A stretch of 64,000 nt of DNA, taken from positions 6,912,001-6,976,000 of the forward strand of contig OU015650.1 in the NCBI GenBank assembly GCA_907165275.2, read 5' to 3'. The position numbers and the translations under genes are program-made. Shown here piece by piece: positions 35,601 through 46,060 of the stretch (its first letter is position 1; every line of letters starts with the position of its first letter). This DNA comes from Zygaena filipendulae. Lineage: Eukaryota > Arthropoda > Insecta > Lepidoptera > Zygaenidae. The notes under the pieces are model-generated. The model did not search any database, had not been told where the DNA came from, and saw nothing but the letters and a program-made list of their open reading frames with translations.

Positions 35601-38600
35601 TATGGAATTGGAAAAATGGCACCAAACCTGACAAATTATAAGGTGACTTAAAAGCAAGTTAATATTTGAATTTTAATTGTTTATATTTATTTAAATATAA
35701 ACTTTTCTTTTTTAACCGACTTCCAAAATTGGAGGCGGTTCTCAATTCGACTGTATGTTTTTTGTTTTGGAGGAAGGTTCAAAATTGAGTAAAAAGATGT
35801 TAAAGAATCCCAAACACTTTGAATCAATAGATTTTAAAGATTTCGGACCAACCATTTAAAAAGTGGACTATTTATTGTCTGTACTATAGCAATCAATTAT
35901 TTTAAAACAAGCTGTGCCCCGCGGTTTCATCCGCGCGAAAGGCTTTTATTCAACAACTTTTTTCCCGGCATCCAATTTCAATGAAACAAAGCCTATATGT
36001 AGCTCCAGGCTAAGCTTCGCAGGCAGGCAGGCTAGGCTTTCTACCTGTGAAAAACGCATGACAATCCATTCAGTAGATTCAGAGATTATCGCGAACAGAC
36101 AGACAGACAGAAATGATTTTTAAAAACCCTTTTTTTATGGTTGGTTCCTGGATAGACCAAACTTGAATTCGGTAAATTTAAAAAATTTTAGACATATTTA
36201 AATAAATAAGTTAGTTAAAATATTTAGTTATAAAACCATACTCACCATAAACAAGATAAAAAGATACTAAAAATAGAAACAGGAAAAATTTGCTCATGAA
36301 ATTATTCCTAGGAGTTACACCAAAGCCCGTGTTGGAAGCATCAACGTGAGTTCTCATTTTTTGCATCAATAATACTTTGAGTAAGCACACACTCCACCCT
36401 ATGAATGACAGGCTCACAAGAAAAAGCAGTGGTCTTTGGTAATAATTGTGATAATACTCCAACCCAGAAAGACTCAAATTCATTATTTGCTTACTGTGTA
36501 ATATTAATTTTTCATAATTTTCATCTGTCAGAAACTTTTCTGTCAAGGCAATTATTTCATCATATTTGCTCTGATCAAATGGTTTATACGGCTGGTGCAA
36601 AACAGATATAACATTTGCTTCTATATTCATTCTCTTTTTGTTGTACTGTGAAGCTAATTGTCTACTGCTACTGTAAATAGCTTTAGCTTTATTTGCAAGA
36701 GACATATTCAATAAATCAGCTGGTAGTTTGCCCTGAAACATGCAATGTCTTTTTATTGTTTAAAATTCACTGCATGAAAAAAAAATTCTGCAGTCGGACC
36801 CACATGAATTTTGGGAACCAATATCATTTCATGATGAACAGCATCTATTCCCATGTCCTATTCATTGAGGATACAAATAATATAACAACTCTAGTAACTA
36901 CCTATATGCTACATACCAAAACTTCATTAAAGTGCATTCAGCTTTAGCTGTTCCAAGACTTTCTGAGAAAAGAATTATAAATATACTAGCTGTGCCCTGC
37001 GGTTTCACCCGCGGTAATTTCAGAGTTCCCGCGGGAATTCCGGGATAAAAAGTACCCTATGTCCTTCTCTGTACCCCTGAGAACGTGAATGCCAAATAGG
37101 ACTGACATGTAATTGATTTATAAAGGTCCTTTAAAATAAATATGTTTAAAAAAAAAATTTCATCCAAATCTGTTCAGCCGTTTTTGCGTGATTGAGTAAC
37201 AAACATCCACACTTTCCCATTTATAATATTAGTAGGATTTATTAATTTTTAATTCAACACTGCAAATAACCCTATTTTTTATAATTTCACTCACATTGAA
37301 TTCAGTACCTACTCTCTCTGGAACTCTAAACTGTCTCTATGTCACACACAAATACGTAGCTTGCAATCAGTGAAAGAATTTTTAGAATTGGTTTAGTAGT
37401 TAAAGAGATTAACCCCTACACCCAAACTTACAGACTTTACCGCTTTATAATAAAGGGTACATATTGTGTAGATAAACTTACTATGGAGTTAACAGGGACA
37501 GGTATAGCCAGTATAGTAGACATAAGTGGTGCCAAATCAGCTTGGTTTATATCTAGCCTATGGCTCAAAGACATATTAACAGTTTGCTTATCAAGTATCT
37601 TGTCTAGTATTTGTTTGACTCCTGCTCCCCATAAAACATAAGGAGTTTGAGTTTCATGTTCATCACCTGATCCATGTGATCCTAAAGCATCAAAAAAACA
37701 TAAATATAATAATAGTGTTTTATAGATCAGATTTGTTCTATTTGTTTACATTGTGAAGGTAAGACATGTACCCCAATCAGTCATGCCATGATCTGAAGTC
37801 ATAAGGAATGTTGTTTTGCCATCATTATTGTAAAACTCTGTTATCAAATTCTCCAGTTGCTTTATGCCTTCATCAACAAATCTTATTGTTGTCAAGAAGT
37901 TTCTGAAAAAGAATTGTAGCAGTTACAGGTTTCATTTTAATTAAGGATGTGACCTATTTGTCCAACTTATTATTTATTGGAAAAGTTGCACCACTTACTC
38001 TGTTTTTGGCTTATGCATATGGCCAGAAGTATCAGTGCCAAGCAAATGAAAAAAAAATACAGTCTGTTTTTTATTAAGTTTTTCAATCAATTCAATATTA
38101 TGTTTAGCATCGCCGAGAAATCTTGCTACATTTTCAAAAACCCACGAGTCCAAAAGTGTAGTGTTTTTATTTGTACTAAATGTATGATCATATGGATCAA
38201 ATTTATTTACATGTATATGGTCATTTCCTTTTGTGAAGATATCAATAATATCATATGCACCCCAACACCATGTGTTAGATGTATGATTGAAGACTGAATC
38301 AAAATCAACAGGATTTTCTTTCCAACCTTTGGCTACAGCCGAAGGGTCTTCATAGAAGCCAGCAATAACTGCTACATGACCAGGCCTTGACTCTGTAGGA
38401 ACACGGGTGTTTGATATTCCCCATCGACCATATGAATTAGCCACATCTCTAAAAAGTTTAAAACATTACATGGAATACATGTTTATAGCTTTCGATTTCA
38501 AATTATAAATTATAATCATACCTTAAATACTGCATAGTTGTGTAGTTAACAAAAGACTCAGCTCTCAAACCATCAACTACAAACAGTACTAGTCTGTCTG

Positions 38601-38718
38601 CCACAGCGTCATGATGCGGTACATATGGCACTACATTATTTATAATCGGGGACTTAAAATAAATGTCGAAAATAGAAAATAAAAAGACTAAATGAATGCA
38701 CAATCCTACCAAAAACAT
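26665..38718 (-). CDS. PIGN: GPI ethanolamine phosphate transferase 1 (PIGN), complete, 11 exons
   Basis: Exons on the minus strand: 38718-38522, 38448-37999, 37902-37772, 37681-37482, 36732-36246, 35538-35363, 31125-30938, 28784-28558, 28236-27953, 27719-27528, 26910-26665. All junctions are GT/AG and phases agree, giving 925 residues; human PIGN has 931. The enzyme adds ethanolamine phosphate to the first mannose of GPI precursors in the ER. An N-terminal signal anchor is followed by LVLFVVDGLRAES (metal-binding Asp49), GISNTRVPTESRPGHVAVIA, GFYEDPSAVAKGWKENPVDF, the second metal site MTSDHGMTDWG (about residues 253-254) and DINQADLAPLMS. The C-terminal half is a run of membrane segments with LAFFGTGNIASLNSF and GSWLEIGTSISQFVIVQV. 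The intron between 35363 and 31125 exceeds 4 kb and is filled with repeats. The exon 6 donor (ATG/GTAATT) was chosen because it restores frame into the next conserved exon. Confidence 0.95.
26934..27250. mobile_element. SINE/RTE-like repeat split by a GC-rich palindromic insert
   Basis: SINE words (CCCGCGGCTTTGCCCTCATT, GTATCCCTTAG) are interrupted at about 27015-27178 by a GC-rich segment with GGCCACGGCGGCGG, CCACAGCTATCATCGGCGCG and CGCCGCCGCCGTGGCTGTGG. The SINE resumes with GAGCAAAATTTCATGATGC. The insert shares TTGTCTACCATTTGTTTT and GGCCACAG with the arms of the 1,935-bp foldback. It lies in PIGN intron 10. Confidence 0.65.
28353..28445. repeat. Dispersed repeat fragment with (ATA)n tail
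   Basis: ATAATAATAATAATAACATT is followed by TATTTCAGGCCACAAGCACC. This resembles the end of a lepidopteran SINE whose A-rich or (ATA)n tail reads on the other strand. It is in the PIGN intron between exons 28784-28558 and 28236-27953. Confidence 0.4.
29485..30375. mobile_element. hAT-like non-autonomous element, about 890 bp
   Basis: The ends CAGGGTGCGAAAATAT and CTTTCGCACCCTG are inverted repeats with the CAGGG start often seen in hAT elements. The octamer AAAGATAC follows the right end directly (30376-30383) and occurs at 29473-29480, four bases before the left end. The interior has ATATCCGATAT-type repeats and a G-run (29748-29757), and no transposase. Confidence 0.6.
31560..32700. mobile_element. 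Cluster of four SINE/RTE-like copies in PIGN intron 6
   Basis: Four adjacent copies in the same orientation (about 31561-31777, 31817-32021, 32194-32376, 32532-32699) each run from TACTAATATTAT-like ends, through GTTTGTTACGCTTTCACG and CGGGTGAAAC, to an AGCTAGT-like end. Copies 2 and 3 also share their following spacer (AATTTATAATC, CATGTCACTACAAAACGG, TTTTTCCC), so they arose by segmental tandem duplication, not by separate insertions. Confidence 0.8.
32702..32860. mobile_element. Partial copy of the 34997-35322 element family
   Basis: ATTGGGCACGTATTTTTCC, TTTTTTACGTGATCAAAAAA, TAACGGCGATA and ATGTGACGTCACGC correspond, inverted, to words at 35155-35270. It is a degenerate partial copy. Confidence 0.55.
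32924..32982. mobile_element. 59-bp complete hAT-type mini-hairpin with 8-bp target duplication
   Basis: CAGGGGCGGATCCAGGGGGG at the left pairs with CCCCCCTGGATTCGCCCCTG at the right, leaving a loop of about 19 bp. TCTAGCTG occurs directly on both sides (32916-32923 and 32983-32990), a perfect 8-bp target duplication. The CAGGGGCGG tip is typical of hAT-superfamily termini. Confidence 0.88.
33003..33110. repeat. 59-bp tandem duplication
   Basis: GAATTTTGATTTTTATACC followed by TTGTCATCATGCCCATTGTC and ACAATA occurs at 33003 and again at 33062. The copies are nearly identical. Confidence 0.8.
33163..33480. mobile_element. TIR element in PIGN intron 6
   Basis: TTTTTAATACAGTTGC at the left is matched by GCAACTGTATTAAAAA at the right. 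A minus-strand open frame inside it (33198-33533) extends past one end and has no recognised relatives, so I treat it as non-coding. Confidence 0.5.
33925..34366. mobile_element. SINE/RTE-like copy interrupted by a 237-bp MITE
   Basis: The SINE starts CTAGCTATGCCCCGCGG, is broken after GGGATAAAAAGTACTCTAT, resumes at TATACCCCTGACAACATGC (about 34250) and ends with TATTATATTAGTAGGAT. The interruption is the palindrome at 34001-34237, so the MITE inserted after the SINE. Confidence 0.8.
34001..34237. mobile_element. 237-bp near-perfect palindromic MITE
   Basis: The ends CCGCCGCACTCAGAGTCGA and TCGACTCTGAGTACGGCGG are inverted. Further inside, ACAAAACTGCGGCAATCAGA pairs with TCTGATTGCGGCAGTTTTGT, and the arms reach nearly to the centre. 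Related ends occur at about 52608 and 54165-54263. Confidence 0.85.
34694..34890. mobile_element. SINE/RTE-like fragment
   Basis: CTAGCTGTTCCGCGCGGTTT and TTCGGAATTCCCGCGG mark a diverged head of the CCGCGG family. The rest is unclear. Confidence 0.55.
34997..35322. mobile_element. 326-bp TIR element next to PIGN exon 6 donor
   Basis: GGGATGTTGACTA at the left and TAGTCAACATGCCC at the right are inverted. It contains two GTGACGTCAC-like palindromes (near 35143 and 35188) and words shared with 32702-32860. Its right end is only about 40 bp from the splice donor at 35362. Confidence 0.65.
35700..35765. repeat. Fragment of an AACCGACTTCCAAAA repeat
   Basis: TTAACCGACTTCCAAAATTG and GGAGGCGGTTCTCAATTCGA are words I associate with a very common lepidopteran interspersed repeat. 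Only a short fragment is present. Confidence 0.5.
35908..36130. mobile_element. SINE/RTE-like copy, diverged
   Basis: Begins AAGCTGTGCCCCGCGG and ends in GACAGACAGACAG. It lies in the PIGN intron between exons 36732-36246 and 35538-35363. Confidence 0.65.
36988..37241. mobile_element. SINE/RTE-like copy, well preserved
   Basis: Runs from CTAGCTGTGCCCTGCGG through GGGATAAAAAGTACCCTATG and CAGCCGTTTTTGCGTGATTG to TATAATATTAGTAGGAT. An AT-rich insertion of about 50 bp sits after ATGCCAAAT. In PIGN intron 4. Confidence 0.8.
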
Positions 38719-39170
38719 TGCGACTTGGCTACACTCATCACAATTGTAAATAAGAATATGATTAATTAAATTTAACCTATCAACCTATATTTTTCGGAAC
38801 AACAATCTACAAGTAGGTAAATATTATTAGTATTTTATACAATTGGTGTTATTTCATGGGTCGGTCCAAGTTAAACTTTGTGTTTTATTCATAAACACAG
38901 TGACAGAACACTATTACTAAACATATTCAACAGTGATCACTAGAACAAGCGATTTCAGTCTAATTTTTATTGAGTGGTTATATACTCTTTGTTATTGGGT
39001 CTGAGATTAATTTGTGATTTTTCAGGCGACTGGCGATTTATTTACATTTTACAATCACAGAAGTCACAGAACACAGACATAAGTCTAGTTCTTCTTCTTC
39101 TTTAATAATGGGGTCTATAATTGATGACAGAAACGATAATATAACTCTATAATTTATGAGTTTTTTTTTT
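38719..39170. promoter_or_regulatory. Probable PIGN promoter and 5' UTR
   Basis: The interval lies directly upstream of the PIGN start codon (minus strand). It is AT-rich with no exon. A CTTCTTCTTCTTTAATAATGG word near 39089 belongs to a dispersed repeat. The promoter role is inferred from position only. Confidence 0.35.
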
Positions 39171-39172
39171 AG

Positions 39173-39218
39173 AATAGAATAGGATAGGATAGGATGGGAT
39201 AGGATAGGATAGGGTTAG
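39173..39218. repeat. (ATAGG)n microsatellite, left block
   Basis: GAATAGGATAGGATAGGATG and following bases form a 5-bp tandem repeat. An equivalent block with GGGTAGGATAGGGTAGGATA and GAATAGAATAG occurs at about 39939-39998, on the other side of the LINE remnant. Confidence 0.8.
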
Positions 39219-39938
39219 CCTGACGGCCCATACCAGACCCCTGCTGCGGAGACCGCAGAGGGTCCTGGCCGTCAGGGCTATTAGAGGGTATCGCACCATC
39301 TCCTTTGAGGCGGCGTGCGTCTTGGCGGGGTCCCCCCCCGGGGAATACCCCCCGCCAAGGGCGGTTGAATCGCGGAGATCTCATCTTCGGCAGTCCCTGA
39401 TGAGAGAGTGGGAGAGTAGGCTGGCCACTCCATCTGCCGGCCTACGGACTGTCGAAGCTGTCCGTCCAGTTCTGCGTGAATGGACGGAAAGGCAGCAGGG
39501 CGCCACGACCTTCCGGCTGACGCAGGTGCTTTCCGGGCACGGATGCTTCGGAAAGTACCTGTGCAAATCGCCGGAAGGGAGCCGACGGCCTCGTGCCATC
39601 ATTGTGGAGTCTGCGACGAGGACACGGCGCAACACACTCTAGAAGAGTGCTCGGCCGTCGGAGTGCTGGGCTGAGCAGCGCCGTGCCCTCGTCGCAGCAA
39701 TAGGAGGCGACCTCTCGCTGCCCAAGGTCGTCTCGGCCATGGTGGGCAGCGAAGGCGCATGGGCGGCGGTTCTCTCGCGTGGCGCTGAGGAGGAACACCC
39801 CAGGGTTTTTAGTGGGTAGTATTCCCGCCCTTCTCAGGGCGGGTCGCCCTTTTCAGGGCGGAGTCCCACATAACCATCACCCCCGCCCCGGGGGCGGTGG
39901 TATGCATAAAGCATTTTCCCTGGGTTAAAAAAAAAAAG
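39219..39938 (+). pseudogene. 5'-truncated R1-clade LINE, ORF2 C-terminal remnant
   Basis: GC-rich sequence encoding, across three frames, the C-terminal part of an R1-type ORF2. The segments are LLRRPQRVLAVRAIRGYRT (about 39241-39297) with ISFEAACVLAGSPP, then a frame through REWTERQQGATTFRL and GHGCFGKYLCK. After a frame change near 39555 come the zinc knuckle CHHCGVCDEDTAQHTLEEC (about 39595-39654) and WAEQRRALVAAIGGDL with GAWAAVLSRGAEEEHP. R1-clade proteins carry this cysteine/histidine motif at the C terminus. A premature stop and frame changes make it inactive. It ends in an A-run (39927-39938) directly before ATAGG repeats. Only about 200 codons remain; the endonuclease and most of the reverse transcriptase are absent. 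Confidence 0.85.
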
Positions 39939-39998
39939 GGGTAGGATAGGGTAGGATAGGATAGAATAGAATAGAATCGAATAGAATAGAATAGAAAA

Positions 39999-40430
39999 AA
40001 GCTCAGAATAACAGTAGCATAGAAGGAGCCTTACGACATTGAAGTGAAGCCTGTCATAGACTAAAGAGCGTAAAGCTAGTGATGTGACTATGCATAAAAT
40101 AAATACCGATATCGACTTCTTAGTTTATACTTTATGGTATCAGTTCATGAGGGGGGAAAATCTTCATCATATGTAAGCATATTTCTTCAATCGTATGTAA
40201 GCATATTTTTGATAAATTGCTTTATGAGAAATTATGTTTTCAAAGATGGCGCGCTATTTAGCTGCACGTAACGCCTTAAATATTGGACATCTATATGGAT
40301 AAATCAAAATAAGCTAAGGTGAAATAAAGAACTCACTTCGGTCTGATCAACTCATTTATTTATAAACACAGGATAAATTATTCACAAATTGATATACATT
40401 GTGACGCGCATAAATTGTTTAGAAACCATA
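39999..40430. other. Spacer, nothing recognised
   Basis: AT-rich with a short direct repeat (CGTATGTAAGCATATTT, GTAAGCATATTTCTTC) near 40170-40210. No gene. Confidence 0.4.
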
Positions 40431-41240
40431 TTAATGAATCGGAACCCGTGAAATACCTATTAATGAGTAGTTCCGATGACCATCAAAAGTCAAAAAGTCA
40501 AAATTATTTATTAAAATTTGGCCCATAATGTGGCTCTTTTTGATGTCATCAAAGTTACATTTATTATGACAGCACCCATAAAATATCCACCCTTCACAGC
40601 TTCCTAGAGCTATGACTGAAGAGAAGAAGCTGCGCAACAAACTCTCCAGTAGCACGCTGTCTGTTTAAAGTTTTAATATAATATTAGTAATAACTCAATT
40701 TGCAATTAAGTATGTAAGAACAATAAGCCGGAACCCGCAATAGACACATACTAATCCGGTACAGACTACAGATACATTAGGAGAAACTAGGATTGTCTAT
40801 AATAGTAGACAAGACATGACCAGTACCAATTGACAGTAGCACCCGTTCACGAGTATGACGTGCTCGTAAGCCCCGCCCTACTCAATCATACTAGAGGGAA
40901 CCGAGCGACCCGACTCACACGCCACCGCCATTGGTACATTTGAGTGAGCATGACAATATATCAAACCACTATTTTATCAATGAAATTTATTCATTAATCA
41001 CTTAAGGCCGGTAACGGCAAACAGCACGCACACAACTTTTAACCAATTATTTTAACAACTGTTTCTCAGCCGTCGGATGGAGTCCGCCCACAGATCTTCG
41101 GCTGGCGACGTCTGTCCGTCGGTTGAGAAGCGAACCCTCAATACTTGTTATATATATGTTTAGTTGTTGTATACGTATGCTGTTAATCTTTGTGTTGTGT
41201 CAAATAAAGTTTATCAATTCAATCTAACCTCGCAAAGAGC
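40431..41240. repeat. SINE-like and possible solo-LTR sequences
   Basis: At 40490-40680 the words AAAATTATTTATTAAAATTT and TGCGCAACAAACTCTCCAG resemble a lepidopteran SINE. From about 40810 to 41225 there is a moderately GC-rich block with CTTCGGCTGGCGACG, a TATATATA box-like word and AATAAAGTTTATC at its end. It could be a solo LTR, but I find no flanking duplication. Confidence 0.35.
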
Positions 41241-41448
41241 AATTCATTACCAAACGTTTGTATCATTTAAGTAATCCATTACACTATAATAGGCATTATC
41301 GCACAAAGTGTGTTTAATAAGGCTCTTAAATTTATTTAGAAAAACAATGCAATAATTTAGATGACGCTAGTTCTATCGATACTTTATTTTTTGGAAGCAC
41401 TATTGTATGCGCCCTTAAGGCTTAAGTATTATACGATGAATAAAGAAA

Positions 41449-41900
41449 ACGTAGTGATTATATGATCTTTGTTATAGACCGTAGATGGAGAATGACCGTT
41501 ATAGACGAAAACCCGCGACTTATACGTCTGTCATGTCAAGATCACTCAACCAATTAGAGTTCAAAATCTCTACTCAAGACTAGTTTCAAGTGATTAGAAC
41601 CAATCAAAGTTCAGAATATCAGAATCTCTACTAAAGACTAGTTTTAAGTGATTAGAACTTAAAACGTATTCTATAATAAGATGAACGCTTGAGTTATGAT
41701 TTGAGCTTAAAACTAATCTCAAGAGAAACGTGATCTGAGTCACCTTCTGGAATACGGACCCTAAGCTAAGCTAATAAATTTAATAGCTTTTAAATTTAGC
41801 ATAGACAGACGTAAACAAAGATCAAATCTTTGCTTGAGTATAGATTAGTACTCAAGCGTCGTTCTAGAATAAGGAAATAACTCAGCTGATTGTTGATTGA
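41449..41900. repeat. Solo end of the 16607-17458 TIR family followed by direct repeats
   Basis: AACGTAGTGATTATATGATC is the family terminus. Next come two direct repeats with TCTCTACTCAAGACTAGTTT and TCTCTACTAAAGACTAGTTT, each followed by AAGTGATTAGAA. A GGAATACGGACC word near 41752 recurs at 42365. Confidence 0.45.
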
Positions 41901-42138
41901 TCAAAAATAAAAAAAAAACAAAAATTTTTTTATTTACTTTCACAAAGTGTACTTATAACTAAATAAATAGCTGGAGCCTCCTTTTAAGCATAAATATGCC
42001 TGTGCCAGGAGACTCCGCTCCTCATAACTAATTTGTGTTTAACATGTTACACATTCCGATAGTACAGCTTTTTATTACATACTTAGGTTATTCGTTGTTA
42101 TATTAATTTAATTTGGTAAAGCGTATGAGAGAGTTTCG

Positions 42139-42192
42139 AAGTGTGTGTGTGTGTGTGTGTGTGTGTGAGCGTGTGTGGGAGTGTGTGTGTAA

Positions 42193-42234
<42 letters not shown>

Positions 42235-42240
42235 ATGCGA
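42139..42240. repeat. (GT)n / (GTGC)n microsatellite
   Basis: A long GTGTGT run grades into GTGCGTGCGTGC. A minus-strand frame across it is low-complexity His/Thr and not a protein. Confidence 0.95.
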
Positions 42241-42402
42241 ATGTATAAGAGTGTGTGCACGAAAGTAAATGTGTGTGAATTTGAAATTGATGAATCGCGT
42301 TTCAAGTAAGGTTCTAAAATTGAAATTTGTTTTAAAACTAGATTCATGAATTGAGTAACCTTTTGGAATACGGACCTAAATATATGTATAATAAGAAATA
42401 AA

Positions 42403-42613
42403 TCCTTACTAATATTACAAGTGCGAAAGTAACTCTGTCTGTCTGTTTGTCTGTCTGTTACGCTTACACGCCCCAACGGCTCAGCCGATCATTATGAAAT
42501 TTTGCATACACATTTTCAGGGGTACAGGGAAGGACATAGAGTACCTTTTATCTCGGAATTTCAGCGGGAACTCCGAACCTACCGCGGGTGAAACCGCGGG
42601 GAAAAGTTAGTCA
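42403..42613. mobile_element. SINE/RTE-like copy
   Basis: Runs from CCTTACTAATATTACAAGTG through TCTGTCTGTTACGCTTACAC and GGTGAAACCGCGGGG to AAAAGTTAGT. Same family, in the orientation of the 31561-32700 cluster. Confidence 0.8.
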
Positions 42614-42983
42614 GAAATAAATCAGAAACGGCTAAGACAATTCTTTTTGTTCCTCTAGCACCTAAATAAGATTTTAACTTTAGTTTGAACAAGCGCTTCG
42701 TGGCAATTGCGCGCAAAGGTGGAGGAATATCATTCCAGCAACTTGTGGCAAGATATCTGAAACTACCCCTAAAGGCTTTACAATTTCAAAATTATTTATA
42801 AAAAAAATCAGAGCTATATTTAATAATTAATTTTATCTACACTAATGTTGTAACATTCTACTTATGTTTCCAATACTTGACTTATAATTACTACTGTTAT
42901 AGCGCAGACAACAAAACACTCAATTTAAGCAATTTCACATGATGGTATAATATCCACATCGATATCGTAAAATCTCATTATAA

Positions 42984-43046
42984 CATCAATAAAACGCGAC
43001 CAACTAGATTGCAGGGCCAATCAGGTTGGTCACGTTTTATTGATGC
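42984..43046. repeat. Hairpin with 20-bp arms
   Basis: CATCAATAAAACGCGACCAA pairs with TTGGTCACGTTTTATTGATG around a loop of about 20 bp. Probably the remnant of a small inverted-repeat element. Confidence 0.6.
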
Positions 43047-43429
43047 GCGCAGCTGCGCTCTCATTGGTTAGATTTTAATGGCGGCAAAATCACTGTGACA
43101 ATACACGTACGCGTGAATTTAATTTAATGCTTTTACTCTTGTTGTTTGATTAATTGCATTAGTGAAGATAAAGTAGTGTATGCAACTGCATATAACACGG
43201 GTATTAAAACACGAGTGTGAGTTTATGAAACGAGCGCATTTATATGACAGTTGCATAAATTACTATTATAGCTAATGCATTTAGCCATAAAATAATTCGA
43301 TCAATGTATTTTCTAATAAAATGTTTCGTTGTACGGTTTGAAATTGCAAGCCAAGGTACTATAGCTTGCAAGAACTTTCTCGGAGCTCTTGGAGGAAACT
43401 GAAGAAATCAGCACAAAATGTCATTTATC

Positions 43430-43687
43430 AACTATATATAACTCAGGAACTCCGGAGTTTGTGAGTTCGTGAGTTTGTGAGATTGTAGTGGGTAATCTCC
43501 GGATCTGCTGAACCGATTTTGAAAATTCTTTCACTTATACGGAGCTACAGTGATCCAGAGTGATACAGGGTACTTTTTATCCCGGAATTCCCTCAGGAAC
43601 TCCGGAGTTTGTAAGTTCGTGAGTTTGTGAGATTGTAGTGGGTAATCTCTCGATCTACTGAACCGATTTAAAAAGTTCTTTCACTTA
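43430..43687. repeat. Tandem array, left part (SINE-derived units)
   Basis: Roughly 140-165-bp units carry GGAACTCCGGAGTTTGTGAG, GGTAATCTC, TCTACTGAACCGATTT, TCTTTCACTTAT, CTACAGTGATCC and GGGTACTTTTTATCCCGGAA. The array is broken at 43687 by the LTR element and continues at 48311. Confidence 0.85.
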
Positions 43688-43939
43688 TGAAACAGGAGTG
43701 AAATCAAAGAATAAAAACTCATCCAATATGACTAATTTTAATACGTAAAATAGACAGAGTTTCAACTTTAATGCACGCAACAAGAAGAACACTCAAAAGT
43801 AGCTAGCACGGCTACTTATGTGTCTTCCCCCTGCCCCTTCCGTAATTATGGGCGGTGCTACGATATGGTAATCGTGACGTCACGCCGAATAGGCGTGAGG
43901 CAGTCGGCGGGAATTATTGGCGCGTCTTTCAAATGTTCG

Positions 43940-44045
43940 GCGAGTCAGGCAGACTGGCTGGCTTGGCTGGCTGGCCTGGCCGGCATGGCCAGCCTGGCGT
44001 GGCTAGCCTGGCATGGCTAGCCTGGCATGGCTGGCTTGGCACGCA
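43940..44045. repeat. TGGCTAGCCTGGCA minisatellite inside the LTR (also at 48173-48278)
   Basis: A run of 4-10-bp variants of TGGC/CTGGCATGGCTAGC makes a locally palindromic GC-rich block in both LTR copies. Open frames through it are glycine/alanine/leucine/tryptophan-rich and not supported as protein. Confidence 0.8.
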
Positions 44046-45874
44046 TATGTGAACTTAACACGTAGCGGCGCGTTACAATCGGCCATCCTGCAACAAATTG
44101 CTCCCGCAATGGGGACAAAGAACGAGGCTTAGCTTTGTAATGAATTGTATCTAGTATTTTAATTTTTAGTATACTCTTTTCACGCACGCAGGTATCAGAT
44201 ATGTCTATTAAGCAACACAAGCTTCTATTGGTGCAACACACAGAACAGAAAATAGCTGATAAAAGGGATATCAACTAAGTTTAGTATGTCAACAGGTGAA
44301 AAATAGTTTCGTCAGGTGGTTTTCGCACTCAAACTATTCATTACGCACTAAAACATTCATTAATGTCCTAAAATTGCGAAAAATATACTTGGGGCAAGTT
44401 AGAGCATTTGCTCTATTTTTCTTTGCAACCTTTGTGCGCCTGCCCCGTCTACATGTCATCTCTAGCTAATTTATTTTCTCTGTGGTGCCACATAATATAC
44501 GCCTGCTATTAAAAATTACCTACTGCTTTATGCCTTTCACGGATTAAAGATGTTGGCACTGTTTGATATAGGAATGACAGAAATGATCTCTCCATACGCT
44601 TTTTCCCGTGTCCGTTGAAAGTTGAAGCTCGCGATGTTCCTGAACTTGTATCTATCATATTGCTGAAAACTCTGACCACAATGTAGGTTTACAATCCTAG
44701 TAGGGCTACTCGAGGGAGTCTTCCTCTAAAGAACGAAGTCACCTTTCAGTTGTCAGTTTTGACGGCGTTTATTGAAACTACATGTTCCAATGAGAGAATA
44801 CATATAGAAATAACTAGTGTGGGTACCCAACAAAGAAGTTATAACAATGCACTTATGGTACAACTAGGTTTAAATAAGTTTTAATAATTTCTTGTAATGT
44901 TCGATCATTACAATGTGATAGGCCAATGTCTGTGAAGGGATCTAAAGATGTTAAAAATGAAATTTAAACATGTAACGAGAACTAATTAAATGTGTAATGT
45001 TCAGTATATTAATTGATAGTGCATTAATGCATCAGGAAGACAATTGGACAAATTTTATTATTAGCTGCTTCGCGAAGATTTTATGTGCTACAAAATACTT
45101 TTAATTTCCCTATATTATTATTATTATTGCCTCAGAAGAAACAGTAACATTGAGACAAAATAATGAAATAAATGAAACAGAGCAAAGGGCGGCCTTATTA
45201 CCAGAGGCTATCTTTTCAAGGCACCCCAAGGTAACGGAGGGGTATAGGTATAGTACCTATCTGTATTGAACTTCTTAAAGGGCTATGTCGAAATATAGTT
45301 TTGAGGCAAAAAGACGGTGAACGCATTTTATGCGGACTTCATGCAAACAAGTCATGGTAACTTGCGGCATAATAAATTTAAACGCGACAACTGCTTGCTA
45401 CAACTAGCATAATTGTAGTTACCTACAACATTTAATTTATTTTGCTATCAATGTCAGTTTTTGGATGATCTCAATCCCTATTAATTAAGTCGAGTCCTCA
45501 AATCCTACAAATCACTTTGAAATCGTAAGCACTCTGCAATACAAGAGACCGCTTTAGTTTGAGCAATTTTTTTTAGAAAATTTGCAGTACCTAATCGTGT
45601 TTTGGCACTTACCAGAATCTCATTATTATTTTCAAGTAACATGTATTCAAAATCTAACTCCTAAACTTAATACCTTTGTAGTTTTTTTTTTAACATTGTC
45701 TCTTATAGCACCTTATATGTCTTTTAGCAATTGATTGCTACCTGATCTTAATACCCAACAAACCGAATATTTATTTGAGAGCTTTGATTTACCACATATC
45801 AATAACAATAACACTTCACAGCACACAGATCTATTTAATCTCACACTAAGCTATTATCTAAACTAGTAAAGGGA

Positions 45875-46060
45875 AAGGATTTGATTTTTTTGTTTGTTTG
45901 TTACGATTCAGCTCAAAAATTAGAGCAGATTTCAAAAATTCTTTCATCATCAGAATACAACATTATCCCTGAGTAACCTAGGCTATATCGTGATCCGAAA
46001 TTACCGCAGAAATACCGAAATTACTGCAGGTGAAACTGATGGTAAAAGCTAGTATAGATG
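45875..46060. mobile_element. Old SINE/RTE-like copy inside the LTR element
   Basis: TTTGTTTGTTTGTTACGATT, AAAAATTCTTTCATCATCAG, ATTACTGCAGGTGAAACTG and AAAGCTAGTATAGAT follow the family order, with many substitutions. Confidence 0.6.

Noticed and set aside
39322..39642. The plus-strand frame as an intact host gene
   Set aside because: It is one of three frames of a broken R1-type ORF2 and ends abruptly where the conserved zinc knuckle moves to another frame.
42108..42476. A 122-codon minus-strand frame
   Set aside because: Half of it is His/Thr from the (GT)n microsatellite, and the rest is SINE sequence.
43820..44052. Gly/Ala/Leu/Trp-rich frames, also at 48053-48285
   Set aside because: They are translations of the TGGCTAGCC minisatellite inside the LTRs.
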